Source: Bimastos eiseni (Eukaryota > Annelida > Clitellata > Crassiclitellata > Lumbricidae). Taken from it: a stretch of DNA of 64,000 nt. This document shows, piece after piece, positions 35,168-46,840 of this stretch; the stretch's first letter is position 1, and each line of letters starts with the position of its first letter. The notes under the pieces were generated by a model. The model saw only the letters and a program-made list of their open reading frames with translations. It made no database searches and had not been told where the DNA came from. The DNA is taken from assembly GCA_959347315.1 (NCBI GenBank), contig OY365811.1, positions 27,712,145 through 27,776,144 on the forward strand, read 5' to 3'. The translations under genes were made by a program, and so were the position numbers.

Positions 35168-37611
35168 CTGTGAGATAAAAAACACAATTTATTATAATCC
35201 TCAGTTGTAATTCAATGCAGAAATTAAATATCAGTTTTAAATGTCCAGAAAAACTCATCAAAGCATTTGCACCAGTTGAATTTCATCATTGTCGTCATCG
35301 TCATCATCATCATCATCCTCATCATCATCATCATAATAATTATTATTATTTTATATTATTACTATGCTATGGCAGTCTCCTGCACATACCTATGGACATT
35401 CGCAGGATTCAGATCATCGGATTCATGTCGAATCATTGAAAAGCGAGCGACTGAAGAAGCGAAGCGGACGATAGTCAGATTCTGAGCGACGATCCTATCA
35501 CCAAATGGAAAAGTACATTCAGGATAAAGCGCAATGCTTTGGCCCAAAGGCACATTTAAATAGCACATTTATAGAGCCCCTTTTCTTTCCATATAGACTT
35601 TCTTTTCTTTGCTTGATGTCATGTTGGGTTAGTGCCCATCGAATCAGCTCATGACATCTGTGACCCAATTTCAATCTACGACCATTGACTGATATGAAAT
35701 CAACAAAATACATGAATCACATCATATCACTGAATTGCACTTAGCCACAGCGACCAGCATCTCCAATACGAGTGCGCCTCAATATAAATCGCAAGAAACG
35801 TTTGCTGTGAAATATCACAGCCGGGCATGATAGGCTAATCGTTATCATGCTGAACTCAACTTCAACTCAAGTGTTTTTGCCTTAACATCAAGGCTGAAAG
35901 ATTTGAGTAATGGGTTTTTACTGATGGACTCCATGTTCTGAATCAATTTGGGTTAGGCTTGATTGTTGTCGAGGCAACTGGTTTTGGAATCACAAATTTG
36001 AATAGCACCGTTCAAGCAAAGAAATCAACAAACAGCCTTCGATGAGACTAAGAAGAAATAGCATAAAATAATAAAAAGAAATGTATCGAACCCGCAAGAC
36101 ACTCATGCATAAGTTTCAAGATATTAACACATCAAGGACATGCTGCATTGGCTTCTCAGTTGCTTTTGTAAGACTCTCTTCATTAAAGTGTAAAACTCTG
36201 AGGGTTTTTCGGTGTTAGCCAGTGCAGTTCCTCCTTCTACATGGAAATGGGTATATGACCAAACCTAGCTGTCCCATCGCTCAGCAGAGATGCTGCTTTC
36301 CAAACAGACTGTTGCAAATTAAAACAGCAAAAAAACATAAATGGCAATGCTTCTTTCCAGATGCATATAAAGACGTCATCATAGCTGTGGCATCTTGATA
36401 ACTCCACAACTGTTTGCACTCTGACAGTGCCAGTCCCAAGCCTAGATAAAGGAGGAGGGCGACGCTAATGATCTTTGTTATCACACAGTGTCGTTAAACT
36501 GAAACTACTGAATTACGACGTCTAGATCACACAGTCAAACTGTAAGAAATACCAGCTCTAGTAATTTCGCTAATGAAAAGATCTCATCAACTGCATTCAG
36601 TGCAAAGTGTCTGACTGTTGATTCTAACCCTAGATATTCTAAGTATTACATTAACCTGTAGTACATGTCGTCATCCTCGCCTCCCCATCCGTAGTAGTGA
36701 TTCGAGTAGCCATTGACACGGACGAAATGGTCTGATTTAAACGCTGTCACCCCTCCAAACAGCTCCACATATGGCAACCTACGAATATATCATCGCATGG
36801 AAGATGCAATAAGCAGTCATTCAAACAATAATGAATGAACGAATCGATTGATCCACTGATTAACTACGTATGAATTAGTAGAATGCCTCTGGACTGATTC
36901 ACCGATTTACTAAACGAACTAATTAAATAATCTACTGATTGAATGCTTGACTTATTGATAATTATAACATATAGATGCATCTTAGCAGTTGCTTAACTTG
37001 TGGCGATAGTCCCTGTCATCTTAGGAAACTCATCTGGAAATTGCCATTATTATGGCCTGGCATTACTGCATCATCGTTTTATTCATTACGAGAATGCCTT
37101 GCAAATTAAGCAAGTAAGTATATACTTTAATTAACCAATTGCATGCCTGTACTTTCGTGTACAATACCTCTAATAAACTACAGATAACTAATATTGAAAT
37201 CACATATTGCACATCTGAAAACCGAGAGTGGTCTAACAAAAGTTCTAGCAACAATTTGACTTTACGTGTAGTTGAACTTGTCCAGGTGCGATCCGACATG
37301 TCGAGGTCTGTCAGAACATGTGTAGAAGTTGTGGTCGTGTAGAGGAATCATATCAACGTCATGAAAGATGTAACAGTCGAAGTGAGCAACAAGTCTTGTT
37401 TCAATGAACCCGGTGTTCATCAAGGAAGCTTTGTTGAAAACATCTGGACTGAACTGAAAGGAAAATGTAACAGTATCTGGAGACTGTTATGGTCTCTTAC
37501 GAAATCTCACTATTGAGACAATCTCCCATTGTGCGGTTACTAACAAAGTAATAAAACTGGAATTTCACTATCAATACTCCTCTTGGAAGATATTTAATCG
37601 CAGTGGAGCAG

Positions 37612-37645
<34 letters not shown>

Positions 37646-40600
37646 TACATATATATATATACATATATAGATTACATATATACATTAAATATACATTATA
37701 TACATATATACAGAACATACATTATATACTGGTAGGCATGAAGACATGTGTAAATATAGTGAGAATAATTATCCTCAAACTCTCATGAAGACTCAGTGTT
37801 TGTGGTGTTGACACTTAGAACACCAGTTCCCAAACTGGGGTGTATGCATCTGGAAGGCAGATATCAACTTGACATTTTGGAGGGTTTGACATAGAGGGAA
37901 AGAATGAATTATAACAATGCATTGATAATAGATAAAAAATTGTTGAGCAGTCGAAGGGTAAGCTTCAGTCAGACCGTAAGATTGAACTTTTATTTCGTGT
38001 AACCTCAATATATTTTCATGTAACATTGCAAGCCTGTACACCTAAGGCTTATAGGCACACGTTTCAGTATACACTGCTCCAAAGGTAACAATTTCATGTA
38101 TGCGTCTTCACTGTGTGATATTTCTTTTGTCGCTGATTCGAACATTGGTCAAACATTTCCCAAGGGTGCGGGCCTATAAAAGATCTGGAACCTGTGACCA
38201 ATGACGTGTAGTTGAACTTGTCAAGGTGCGATCCACTCTTATTTTTGTGGCACTAGGCCCATTGGCATGAATTTCAGGGTAAACTGGGCAGAAATCAAAT
38301 GATGAAAATTAAAATTTATTATCAAGTAAATCAGTAAATGCAACTGTTTTAGAGGACCAGTAACTTTATTTTACAACAGAAAAAGAGAAATTATTGAAAC
38401 CAAGTTTCAATTAAACTCTCCCACACAGACTTTGCTTCTTTTAGAAGCTCACCATACAGCTGTGGACTAAAACAGATTTCTTTGACTGACACAGAGTCAC
38501 ATCTTTAGAGCAGGTCTATACTGTCTGTTGGATAATTATTTATTCTTTATTTGCAGTGTAGGGTCATATTCAGCCTAAGTGTCCATTACAACTGTGTGGA
38601 ACTGTCACACAATTTCTAACGTCCAAGGCGATTAAATATATTTTTCATGACTAATGAATTTTCAATAGTATCAAAGTTACAATTGGATCAACTACTGTTA
38701 ACTGCTTCATAGACTATGCTTGTGATGTAACGACAGTCAACTAATTGTCATTGTTCTGGCTGTTATTACATCAATGAGTAGAAGAAGTCCATTCTAATCA
38801 GAGCAAGATATGTCAAGCCAATTAATTTTCTTTCAAACATCACTGACTTTGTTCTAATGTAGTCCATTATTTCAATTCATTAGTCATTGCATCCTGAAAC
38901 TAGATAACACTGGCTTTCCTATGATGCTTTGACAGGGCTTGCACAGATGTCAGTGCTAGTAGCTCAAGTCACCCAATTACTGATTTCCATTCATTGGCTC
39001 TTGCTTCCTGATTGCCAATTAGCAGCTTAACTCATACTAGTGAAGCCCCTGCTGCTGCCGCTGATGATGATGTGATGATGGCAATGATGATGGCAGTGGT
39101 GATGCTGATGATGAATATAGTAATGATAATAAAATAGTAATAATAATGAAGATAAATAAGGATTACAATAATATTAATAACTGATTTATAATCTAACCTG
39201 ATATTAGTTGAATAGTTGGCCTACTCTTCAACAAAATTATAGAGAAGCCAGTGTTGACTTTTGGCATCAGTAAACTATCTGGTACAAGGTTATCATAGTA
39301 AATATACACTAGCTGTGAATAAATAGTTTGTTAACTTTAAGCAATTCGTTAACCAATACAATGTCTACTTCTTTATATGCGATCTGGTCATGGTGCTCGT
39401 AATTATACAACATAGTATGTAACAATTTTAGCAGCTTTATCAAACCATGTTACATCATGCTATAACTATTTAATAAATTTCATACGCCTTCCTGATACCA
39501 ACCGAAATTGGGATGATTTCAAGTGAGGGGCAAATTTGTATCATAGTTAGGGGAGACTTCATTTCACTGGGGAGATTTGGGTCCCCAAATGAGACATTCC
39601 AGTTCAGGGAAGACTCGGGGAAGGCACCATAACCTCATAACACTTGGTATTTGCAAGGTTCCGACTATGCTTCATGTTTGTTCCTTCTTTAAAAAATTTG
39701 ATATTTGCATCTCATCTGACAACTTCAATCTATCCCTTCTGAAAATTATACTAATACTTTCCTTATTCATAAATCTGTAACATACTATTGGTGTCGTTCT
39801 TAATTAATTCTGAACTTGTGCACGTGCACTATATGTTCAAGGCAAATAAACCATCTTTGAATGTATCTAAGCCCAAGGATAATCGCATACTGCTTCTTTC
39901 TCATAGTAAACCTCCTCCACAAAAGAGGATGAAAAATTGCATTGATGATAAGTTTATTTTATTCATGAAATTTTTGGTCTATATATAAATGAGCATTTAA
40001 CTTGCAAAGATTATATGAAATATGTATGTACTACACATGAGATCAAATAATGGAGTCTTATCATGCATTAGTCATGTTTCACCTCATCAAGTGTGCCACC
40101 CACATTCTCATTTCTTCCAATTTCTCATAGTGCAACATTGCCTTTATCAATTTATCCATCCGGGCGAAAGAGAATAACTCTACGCGGGAAATGCTCATTT
40201 CAGAACACTATACTATTCCAGTCTCTGACCAGAACATCAAAAGAGTATATTATTAAGCTACAAAATAATATGTATGTCATGAGCATCATCCATTTTCTCC
40301 ACCTTTCATTCGTTATTTTCGAACTCCACCACTGTCTGCACTGTGAAAGTGCCAGTCCCAAGCCTAGATAAAAGAGGAGGGCAACGCAAATTGTCATTGT
40401 TATCACACAGTGTCATTAAACTGTAATTAACCAACTTCTCCTAAATGTTTGCAAATAGGCCAGAAGAGAAATTATATGATTGCTCTGCCTACACAAAATG
40501 AAAGCAACTGTCCCTGAAGTAGGCGAGTCATCCCCTATAGGCCTGCAATCCTCTGATATCTAATGATCCTTTCCTCCTTGCCTATAGTTCATGCCTATCC

Positions 40601-43011
40601 ATATTTACACAACACATGCAGGCATATTTGAACACAGCATCCATTAGTCAAGTTTCTGCTTCAGTTTAAGGTTTAATTTACATTTCCTTTTGGCTGGAAA
40701 ATGATCTAAATATCATGGTTTTAACTAGTTCACTTTTCATTTGTTTCTCTTCTGCAGCTAATGGCAAAAATCAAATGTGCAGCGCTATTGCACAGATCAT
40801 GTCAACATTGGGTTGAATAAATAAATGATTGAACTATACACACAAATTAATCGATTTTTTAAAATCGAATTCGCACTGAACCAGTTGCATTTACACTGTA
40901 TCAGCCGGACAGATTGCATCTTGAGGCAGACAAGTATCTAGTGGTAATCACATAAAAAATTGTCTCAGCTCTGATAGTTCAGTAGAACTGATCAGATCAG
41001 TAGCAAAGAAAGTAGAGACAACGGATGCGATAAAGGTTGAAGGCAATGTATTTAATAAATGTTTTCAAATAATATACGGGATGTAAAATGACGATCAACT
41101 ATGGCTTGGAGGAGAAAGACGCATTGTCGTGGTCTTAGATCAGATCGCAGGTGGATGCGGCATTGAAGAAAAAGGCCATGCTAGACATGGCTGTCATTCC
41201 AGCTTATAACTCCGAATCAGGAAGTTCCACAGCGGTGGAAGCGCATGGGCCAATAAGGCCCCAACACGTCATCCCATCCTAGAAATTGTTCTATTCTTTA
41301 TCCCCCCATCATGCCAGAGAGGCATACATAAGTTGGGCAATGGTGGTCATCTTGACTATGATATGCAAATAAACACAGCCCGGCCCATACCTAACTCAGA
41401 ACACACCATACCAGATAACAAGATACCAGACATGAACCCACCAAACCATATAACCCAGATGATATCATGCCAGATAACAAGATACCAGACATGAACCCAC
41501 CAAACCATATAACCCAGATGATACCATGCCAAATAACAAGATACCAGACCTGAACCCACCAAACCATATAACCCAGATGATACCATGCCAGATAACAAGA
41601 TACCAGACATGAACCCACCAAACCATATAACCCAGATGATATCATGCCAGATAACAAGATACCAGACCTGAACCCACCAACCCATATAACCCAGATGATA
41701 TCATGCCAGATAACAAGATACCAGACATGAACCCACCAAACCATATAACCCAGATGATATCATGCCAGATAACAAGATACCAGACCTGAACCCACCAAAC
41801 CATATAACCCAGATGATATCATGCCAGATAACAAGATACCAGACCTGAACCCACCAAACCATATCAGACAATACCACACCAGATAACAAGATACCAGACT
41901 TGAGACCACCAAGTCATATAACTCATATCCTACCACACCGGATAAAAAGATACCAGACCAGAACACACCAAACCATATTACTCAGACGATACCATACTAC
42001 CAGGTAACATGATACCAGACCTGAACACGAAAGACCGTATCATTCTCGTCATTGAGTTTCAAAGATACCAACCTGTTCGATGACAAATATCTGGTAATGC
42101 AGTTGCTGTCGCTGTAGCATCGTATGTAGAGCGCTCAGCAGCGCACGAAGATGTTCCTCCCGATCACGGAATGGAATGATGATGGCAATGCGTTGCCTCG
42201 GAATGCAGGATCTCGGGAACCATTCTCCTCCAGCGCCTAGCTCCGGATGATTCAGCTCCATGTCTCCCATTTGAGGAACCTCGGTCGATTGGTTCATGAG
42301 ACCCTCTGAAACAGTCGTAGCACGCTGTTCAATAGGATGGAATATAAGCCCATATGGAGTCCATGTAAGACCCATACTCATGTGTAGCGACCTATATGCA
42401 GCCCACATGGAGTCCATGTATGACTCATATTCCTATTTATAGGATCAATGTACAGCAGCAACAGCACATATGGAGTCCATGTAGGTGTCGAACCCATATT
42501 CATGCGGGAACTATACAGTCCTACCTTTGATGTCCAATGCCGAGGCTCCCTTTGCTCTTCTTTCCAAGCCGAACTTCTTGTCCCTCGCTCCTGGACTTCC
42601 ACGTGGCAGCACCAAGCCTTCTCGGTTGCTGGCTTGTGACCTGGAATGGGCTCTCTGTCGCCTTTGCCTAGTGCTCAGGGGCCACATACACAGTCCAGAC
42701 AGAGCCCATATATGACCATTTTGCAATATGGGACTGTAGTGCTGATTGTGATTTAGTATTCAATACCTCTGACAGCATACCAATGGGTTTTAGATAGGAA
42801 CCATGTGGGTTCAATATTGTGGGCATTCAAAGTTAAGGCCAAAAGGAAAAGACTCACAAACAGGATCATCAGAATTATTTTACTATAGCAGGTTTCTAGA
42901 CAGAATTTTTATATCAGTTTATACACCCTGTGAAAGTACCCAGAAAAAGTTACATTAGGCTAAAGTGGACAACACACAACATTTACATGAGTATTAAACC
43001 AATGGTTGCCT

Positions 43012-43052
<41 letters not shown>

Positions 43053-43784
43053 TTTGTTAGAATGTTACGTGAGGAATTCTATACTGATTGCAATGGCAAC
43101 TTGTCTTTTTCATATGAGTGAAACTTGCACAATATTGCTTTAAGAACTGGTGACGTGTTCATGTAATGGATGAATGAGCAAATGAATAAATGAATGAATG
43201 GATGAATAAATGAATGGATGAATGAACGGATGAATGAATGAACAGATGAATGGACGCATGAATTGATTAATGAATGGATACATGAATGGACGAATGAATT
43301 AATAATGAATAAATGAAAACATATATCGCTGAATCAATAAATCCATGAATCAACTGTCAGGCACATGTAAACCAAGATTTATTAAGTGTTGATTTATTAA
43401 GAGGTGATTTTAAACATTCACACAATTGATCCAAATCTTACCAAGAGTATCAGGAATGCAAGGGCAGAGGTCAGGGTCACTCTCGTTGATCCCACGGCCG
43501 ACCTTCAACCTCCAAGCGAGCACATTGGAAGGCTTTGGCCATAATTCTAGGCGACAGTGATCCTCGTATTCTCCCCGAAAGTACTCCAACGTCTCGTTCG
43601 TAACCGTGGCAACTGTCGTCTGTTCGTCCATCAAGCCCGGTGCAGTGGTCGTTGTGGGAACGGTTGCCATGGATACCTGGTTCCAGTAGAGGAAAACGGT
43701 GAGTGGGATGTAGAGCACCTGGAAGAATACCACCGTTAGGATGGTTGCCTTGACGCAGATGGAGATACGACAATGTGGAAACAT
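34918..43784 (-). CDS. Gene C: beta-1,4-galactosyltransferase (B4GALT family), 6 exons, 413 aa
   Basis: A Golgi type II membrane enzyme expected to transfer galactose from UDP-Gal to terminal GlcNAc or a related acceptor. Exons (minus): 43784-43442, 42305-42073, 37453-37266, 36778-36656, 35494-35390, 35167-34918. All phases fit and the total is 1242 nt. Residues 12-34 form the signal anchor. The catalytic domain shows IAIIIPFRDREEHL (154-167), LQRQQLHYQIFVIEQ (178-192), DVDMIP (224-229), GWGGEDDD (285-292) and MIRH (316-319). The metal-binding D226, M316 and H319 keep the spacing of B4GALT1 (D254, M344, H347). N-glycosylation sequons include NET, NES, NQS and NYT. Length is close to the usual ~400 aa. 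Odd points: the family's ISRP-type motif reads TIVRF, and the C-terminus extends ~35 residues with a hydrophobic tail. Which of B4GALT1-6 it is closest to cannot be told here. Confidence 0.93.
35280..35372 (+). repeat. (CAT)n / (AAT)n microsatellite in gene C intron 5
   Basis: CATCGTCATCATCATCATCA then AATTATTATTATTTTATATT. It lies just past the donor of exon 5 on the minus strand. Confidence 0.9.
35390..35494 (-). CDS. Gene C exon 5: Mn-binding MIRH motif
   Basis: The acceptor is TTGGTGATAG|GATCG and the donor GTCCATAG|GTATGT. The exon encodes NLTIVRFASSVARFSMIRH then ESDDLNPANVH. It equals the ISRPNAVVGRCRMIRH exon of B4GALT1, but the ISRP core reads IVRF. Confidence 0.9.
36395..36503 (-). 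repeat. Dispersed ~100-bp family, copy 2 (gene C intron 4)
   Basis: The minus strand has TGATAACAAAGATCATTAGC, GTCGCCCTCCTCCTTTATCT, AGGCTTGGGACTGGCACTG and GTGGAGTT. Its reading MITKIISVALLLYLGLGLAL mimics a signal peptide, but the same peptide-like stretch recurs in the copy at 40318, so it belongs to the repeat. Confidence 0.75.
36656..36778 (-). CDS. Gene C exon 4: GWGGEDDD catalytic motif
   Basis: The acceptor is ATATTCGTAG|GTTGCC and the donor CTACAG|GTTAAT. It encodes LPYVELFGGVTAFK and YSNHYYGWGGEDDDMYY, the most conserved block of the family (acceptor binding and the catalytic acid residues). Confidence 0.93.
37266..37453 (-). CDS. Gene C exon 3: DVD metal-binding motif
   Basis: The acceptor is CCTTTCAG|TTCAGT and the donor CTACAC|GTAAAG. 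It encodes FNKASLMNTGF, then CYIFHDVDMIPLHDHN and CSDRPRHVGSHLDKFNY. It corresponds to FNRAKLLNVGF...DVDLIPMNDHN in vertebrate enzymes. No open reading frame of 60 codons with a start marks it, so it is easily missed. Confidence 0.92.
37610..37730 (+). repeat. (TA)n / TACATA microsatellite in gene C intron 2
   Basis: Pure TA at 37614-37640, then TACATATATA variants. Confidence 0.9.
40318..40425 (-). repeat. Dispersed ~100-bp family, copy 3 (gene C intron 2)
   Basis: Near-identical to the copy at 36395-36503: TGATAACAATGACAATTTGC, GTTGCCCTCCTCTTTTATCT, AGGCTTGGGACTGGCACTT on the minus strand. Confidence 0.75.
41395..42032 (+). repeat. 59-bp minisatellite in gene C intron 2
   Basis: Eight regular 59-bp units start at 41411, 41470, 41529, 41588, 41647, 41706, 41765 and 41824 (CCAGATAACAAGATACCAGA...), then degenerate units to about 42030. 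It lies within 45 bp of the 3' end of exon 2. Confidence 0.95.
42073..42305 (-). CDS. Gene C exon 2: start of catalytic domain
   Basis: The acceptor is GACTGTTTCAG|AGGGTC and the donor GAACAG|GTTGGT. The exon carries the first UDP-Gal-domain block, IAIIIPFRDREEHL, then LQRQQLHYQIFVIEQ. Reading through into the intron gives only a short shadow. Confidence 0.92.
43015..43050 (+). repeat. (TA)n microsatellite in gene C intron 1
   Basis: Pure alternating TA of about 30 bp. Confidence 0.9.
43160..43345 (+). repeat. (GAAT)n tetranucleotide repeat in gene C intron 1
   Basis: GAATGAATGAATGGATGAAT type repeats with GGAT and GAAC variants. Confidence 0.88.
43442..43784 (-). CDS. Gene C exon 1: cytosolic tail, signal anchor, stem
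   Basis: The exon starts MFPHCRISICVK followed by a hydrophobic segment (about residues 12-34). A Thr-rich stem comes next, then a LCPCIPDTL motif equivalent to the conserved CPxxxP of B4GALT enzymes. The donor is CTCTTG|GTAAGA. The next exon begins AG, so the split codon is GAG. Confidence 0.88.
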
Positions 43785-44497
43785 GCTGCATAGGTCAAGG
43801 TTCAGTGAGTACTACCAAAACGGACACAGGAGGAGTTGGAGTCATTTTCATGTTGCTGGATGCAACTCCTGCAAAACAAAATTGGTTTAATGCAACAATG
43901 ACAGAACAAATTGTAATGACGAAAGAAAGAATAATTATGTTGCATAGCTCAGAAATGCTAGATATGACAATAATTGCCTAGCATCAACAATTCAATGTTT
44001 CGATGAGGTGCATTCCACAGAGCAGCTTTCTTACTACCAAACCTCACAAGAAGTTGTATTTCCAGATGAGTTTGTAACCACCAGAAACATTCCTATTCTA
44101 AAGACAGGAAGGGAACACATGGATGCCATTGCCTACCTTGGAAAAAATCAAATAAAGTTTTACTGATGATAACATCATAAAAACAACATTTAACAAAATA
44201 GTCAAAATTGTAACAAATTGGAGCACTGTCTTACCAACGTTAATCCTGAATTCTATCATGAAATACAAAAGTCATACAATGCACCTAAAATGTGTGGACG
44301 TATCGGTTGATGATCAAGCAGTAGGCTATTCAGCTTTCAAAGAGGAATGACTCCCTTAATAAAGGCTGTTGCGAAACTTAACTATAGATGGCATTATCCT
44401 ACATTAACTTGCTCCTTTTACTTTCTGTTTGCAACACTCTTCCCACTGACTGAGCATTATTTGCATAGGCCTACAGGTCAACTGTATGTAATGTTAA

Positions 44498-44802
44498 TCA
44501 ACAAAACTTGAGTAGTGACAGGTACTTATAAAGCTATCTATTGTATGCATTTGTGCATCACTGTATATGTATATATATATATATATACATATATATGTGT
44601 ATATATATATATAAATATATATATATATGTATACACATATATATATGTATATATATATATATATATATACATATATATAAATATATATATATATGTATAC
44701 ACATATATATATGTATATATATATATATATATACATATACAGTGATGCACAAATGCATACAATAGATAGCTTTATAAGTACCTGTCACTACTCAAGTTTT
44801 GT

Positions 44803-44848
<46 letters not shown>

Positions 44849-44952
44849 ACACATATATATATGTATATATATATATATATATACATATACAGTGATGCAC
44901 AAATGCATACAAGAGATAGCTTTATAAGTACCTGTCACTACTCAAGTTTTGT
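44498..44952. repeat. 75-bp perfect inverted repeat around (TA)n, plus a third arm
   Basis: The arm TCAACAAAACTTGAGTAGTG... occurs at 44498-44572 and, as an exact reverse complement, at 44731-44805, with about 160 bp of TA/TATG repeat between. A third arm, in the same orientation as the second and with one change, is at 44881-44952 after more TA repeat. It lies between gene C exon 1 and its partial duplicate. Confidence 0.93.
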
Positions 44953-45004
44953 ATACATATATTCATGTACACATAATTATACAGTATGCACAATTGCACA
45001 TAGT

Positions 45005-45200
45005 TATGTTATCTTTGCTTAGCTCGAGTCATCTAATCTCAGAAAATTTATATTGAATATATGCAGAGCAAGCAGCCAGATGAGGACTACCATAGCAATG
45101 GTTGCCATGATGCAAATGGAGATGCGACAACTTTGAATAATCTGCATAGGTCAAAGACCAGTCAGAACAAACATATGGACACAGCACAGACCTTGGAGTT
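45005..45200 (-). pseudogene. Partial duplicate of gene C exon 1 (signal-anchor part)
   Basis: The minus strand reads MQIIQSCRISICIMATIAMV, followed by a hydrophobic run and a stop near 45015. CRISIC is shared exactly with gene C exon 1. Flanking DNA on the 5' side also matches: the two + strand stretches around 43735-43900 and 45095-45270 both contain GATGCAAATGGAGAT/GACGCAGATGGAGAT and GCATAGGTCAA. No stem or catalytic exon follows. It is either a truncated duplication or an alternative first exon of gene C; without transcripts I cannot choose. Confidence 0.6.
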
Positions 45201-45559
45201 TGAGTCACTTTCGTGTCAATGGTTATAATTCCTGCAAAGCAAATTATGAATCTAATGTAACATTAACGGAATGAAGAACTAGACAATACAAATACTAAAC
45301 ATTTCACCTGTGATGCTTACTGAAACTCAAACCGTTAGGGAATAGGGAAACTTGGTAGGGTTGCAGGTTATTTCAGCTGCTGGGTTCTAGAATTAGCTTC
45401 CAGCTTCTGTCTGCCTTTTTCACATGTGCAAGAGTCTAGCGGTTGGCTGGCGACCCATAGACCGAACCTCAAAATCAGTCCCTCACATAATCTGTTCTTG
45501 AGACATCTGTTCCACTTGAATCCGTGCGTGTATTGATTTTTTTAATGACACCGTTCCAT

Positions 45560-45640
45560 ATCGAAGACGATTTGGTGTCGCCCTCGTCCTTTCTCCAGGC
45601 TTGGGACTTACACTGTCAAAGTTCAAACAGTGGAGGAGTT
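45560..45640 (+). repeat. Dispersed ~100-bp family, copy 4
   Basis: It contains GTGTCGCCCTCGTCCTTTCT, CCAGGCTTGGGACTTACACT and ACAGTGGAGGAGTTCCAC, in the same order as the other copies. Confidence 0.65.
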
Positions 45641-45694
45641 CCACTTGAAATCCATTTCAGACTCTGTTATAAAATGAGGGTAATGATCCATATG

Positions 45695-45772
45695 CTCTGT
45701 GGGAGGGAAGATCAGACAGCAAGGGAGGATTATGCTAGCCAATCAGACAGCAAGGGAGGTCTATGCTAGCCA
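45695..45772 (+). repeat. Tandem duplication of about 31 bp
   Basis: ATCAGACAGCAAGGGAGG(A/T) followed by TTATGCTAGCCA or CTATGCTAGCCA occurs twice in direct succession. Confidence 0.85.
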
Positions 45773-46840
45773 ATCGGTCTCAAATGGCGAGTTGTGAAAG
45801 TGACTCTTTTCTCATCTCACCTTCCACACTTCAGTGACTTCTGTAGAATTATTATAAAAATGCACAGAACATCAATCGATAGCAGTAATGTGTCATAGAA
45901 AGATATTCTAAATCCAATTTGGAATCAGACATATTTTGTGCAAACAGTTTTCTATGAAACTTTGAGTTGCCAAACGAGGCACATATTTGAATGTCAAAAG
46001 GTTGTACAATGACTTCACTTAAGTATCTATCGCCCCTCCAAAACTCACAATCATATTCTAAATTTCCAGTCTCACCAGTGCCGGCCTTAGTCTCCTTTGC
46101 TTCAGGGCACCCCCTTAAAAATGCAAAAAAAATGACACAAACCTGTCAATTCTAGAATAATATATCCAACCCGCTAGGTGTCCTCGTCATCCTTTCTCCC
46201 CCCCCCCCCCAGTACGACATCTGTGACACAAATCAACTGATCTCTCCATTGATCCGAGGTCTCTCTAGTCTTAATTTAAATAATTACCTTAACACAGCTG
46301 CCCAACCTGCTCTATAATCCGACTTGCAAAACCTACATTATTTGCAACAGGAACCCACTCTTGTCTACTGGAGTACAGTGATTGTGGTAGTGATGTCTAG
46401 TGTGGTTAGAATACACCAAACTGTATGGTGTCAAAGCACATTCGTTTTCCCTTGTCGTCCACAATTTCATCTAATAATGTAAGGCCAGATCAACAGGCTA
46501 CAGTGGCGTACATTCTTATTTACCAGACAATCATAATCTGGACAAAACCTTCCAAGACATAATCCCTGTGATGTTACCAATTGGACCACTAGTATTGGCC
46601 CTTTAATATTATGCCTTGGATGGCCCCCCTCAAGTATTCGAAACTTGAGAGGCACCTTTGCCTTCCAGAATCACTCACATCTGCTAGCATTTTAAATGTG
46701 TCTGTTAATTTGAGAGCAGCCTGGAAGTCCGCTAGTAACAGCCTGGCACAGAGGTGTCAATTCCCCTCTGCGTCATATAGACTAATCAATTTACAAAGTG
46801 AGTCTAAATTATACAAGGTTCACTCAAAGTCATAGACCTA

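Noticed and set aside
36281..36484. Minus frame starting with a signal-peptide-like MITKIISVALLLYLGLGLAL
   Set aside because: The same sequence occurs at 40200-40406 as part of a dispersed repeat; the downstream residues do not match.
41356..41966. Four overlapping minus frames of about 60-117 codons (MVWWVHVWYL)
   Set aside because: Products of the 59-bp minisatellite inside the galactosyltransferase intron.
44494..45022. YIYIYI frames on both strands
   Set aside because: TA-repeat translations; the near-identical plus and minus products only reflect the palindrome.
46075..46125. CAGTGCCGGCCTTAG followed by GGGCACCCCC as a hAT end
   Set aside because: Only one end is visible; no partner terminus or target duplication was found.
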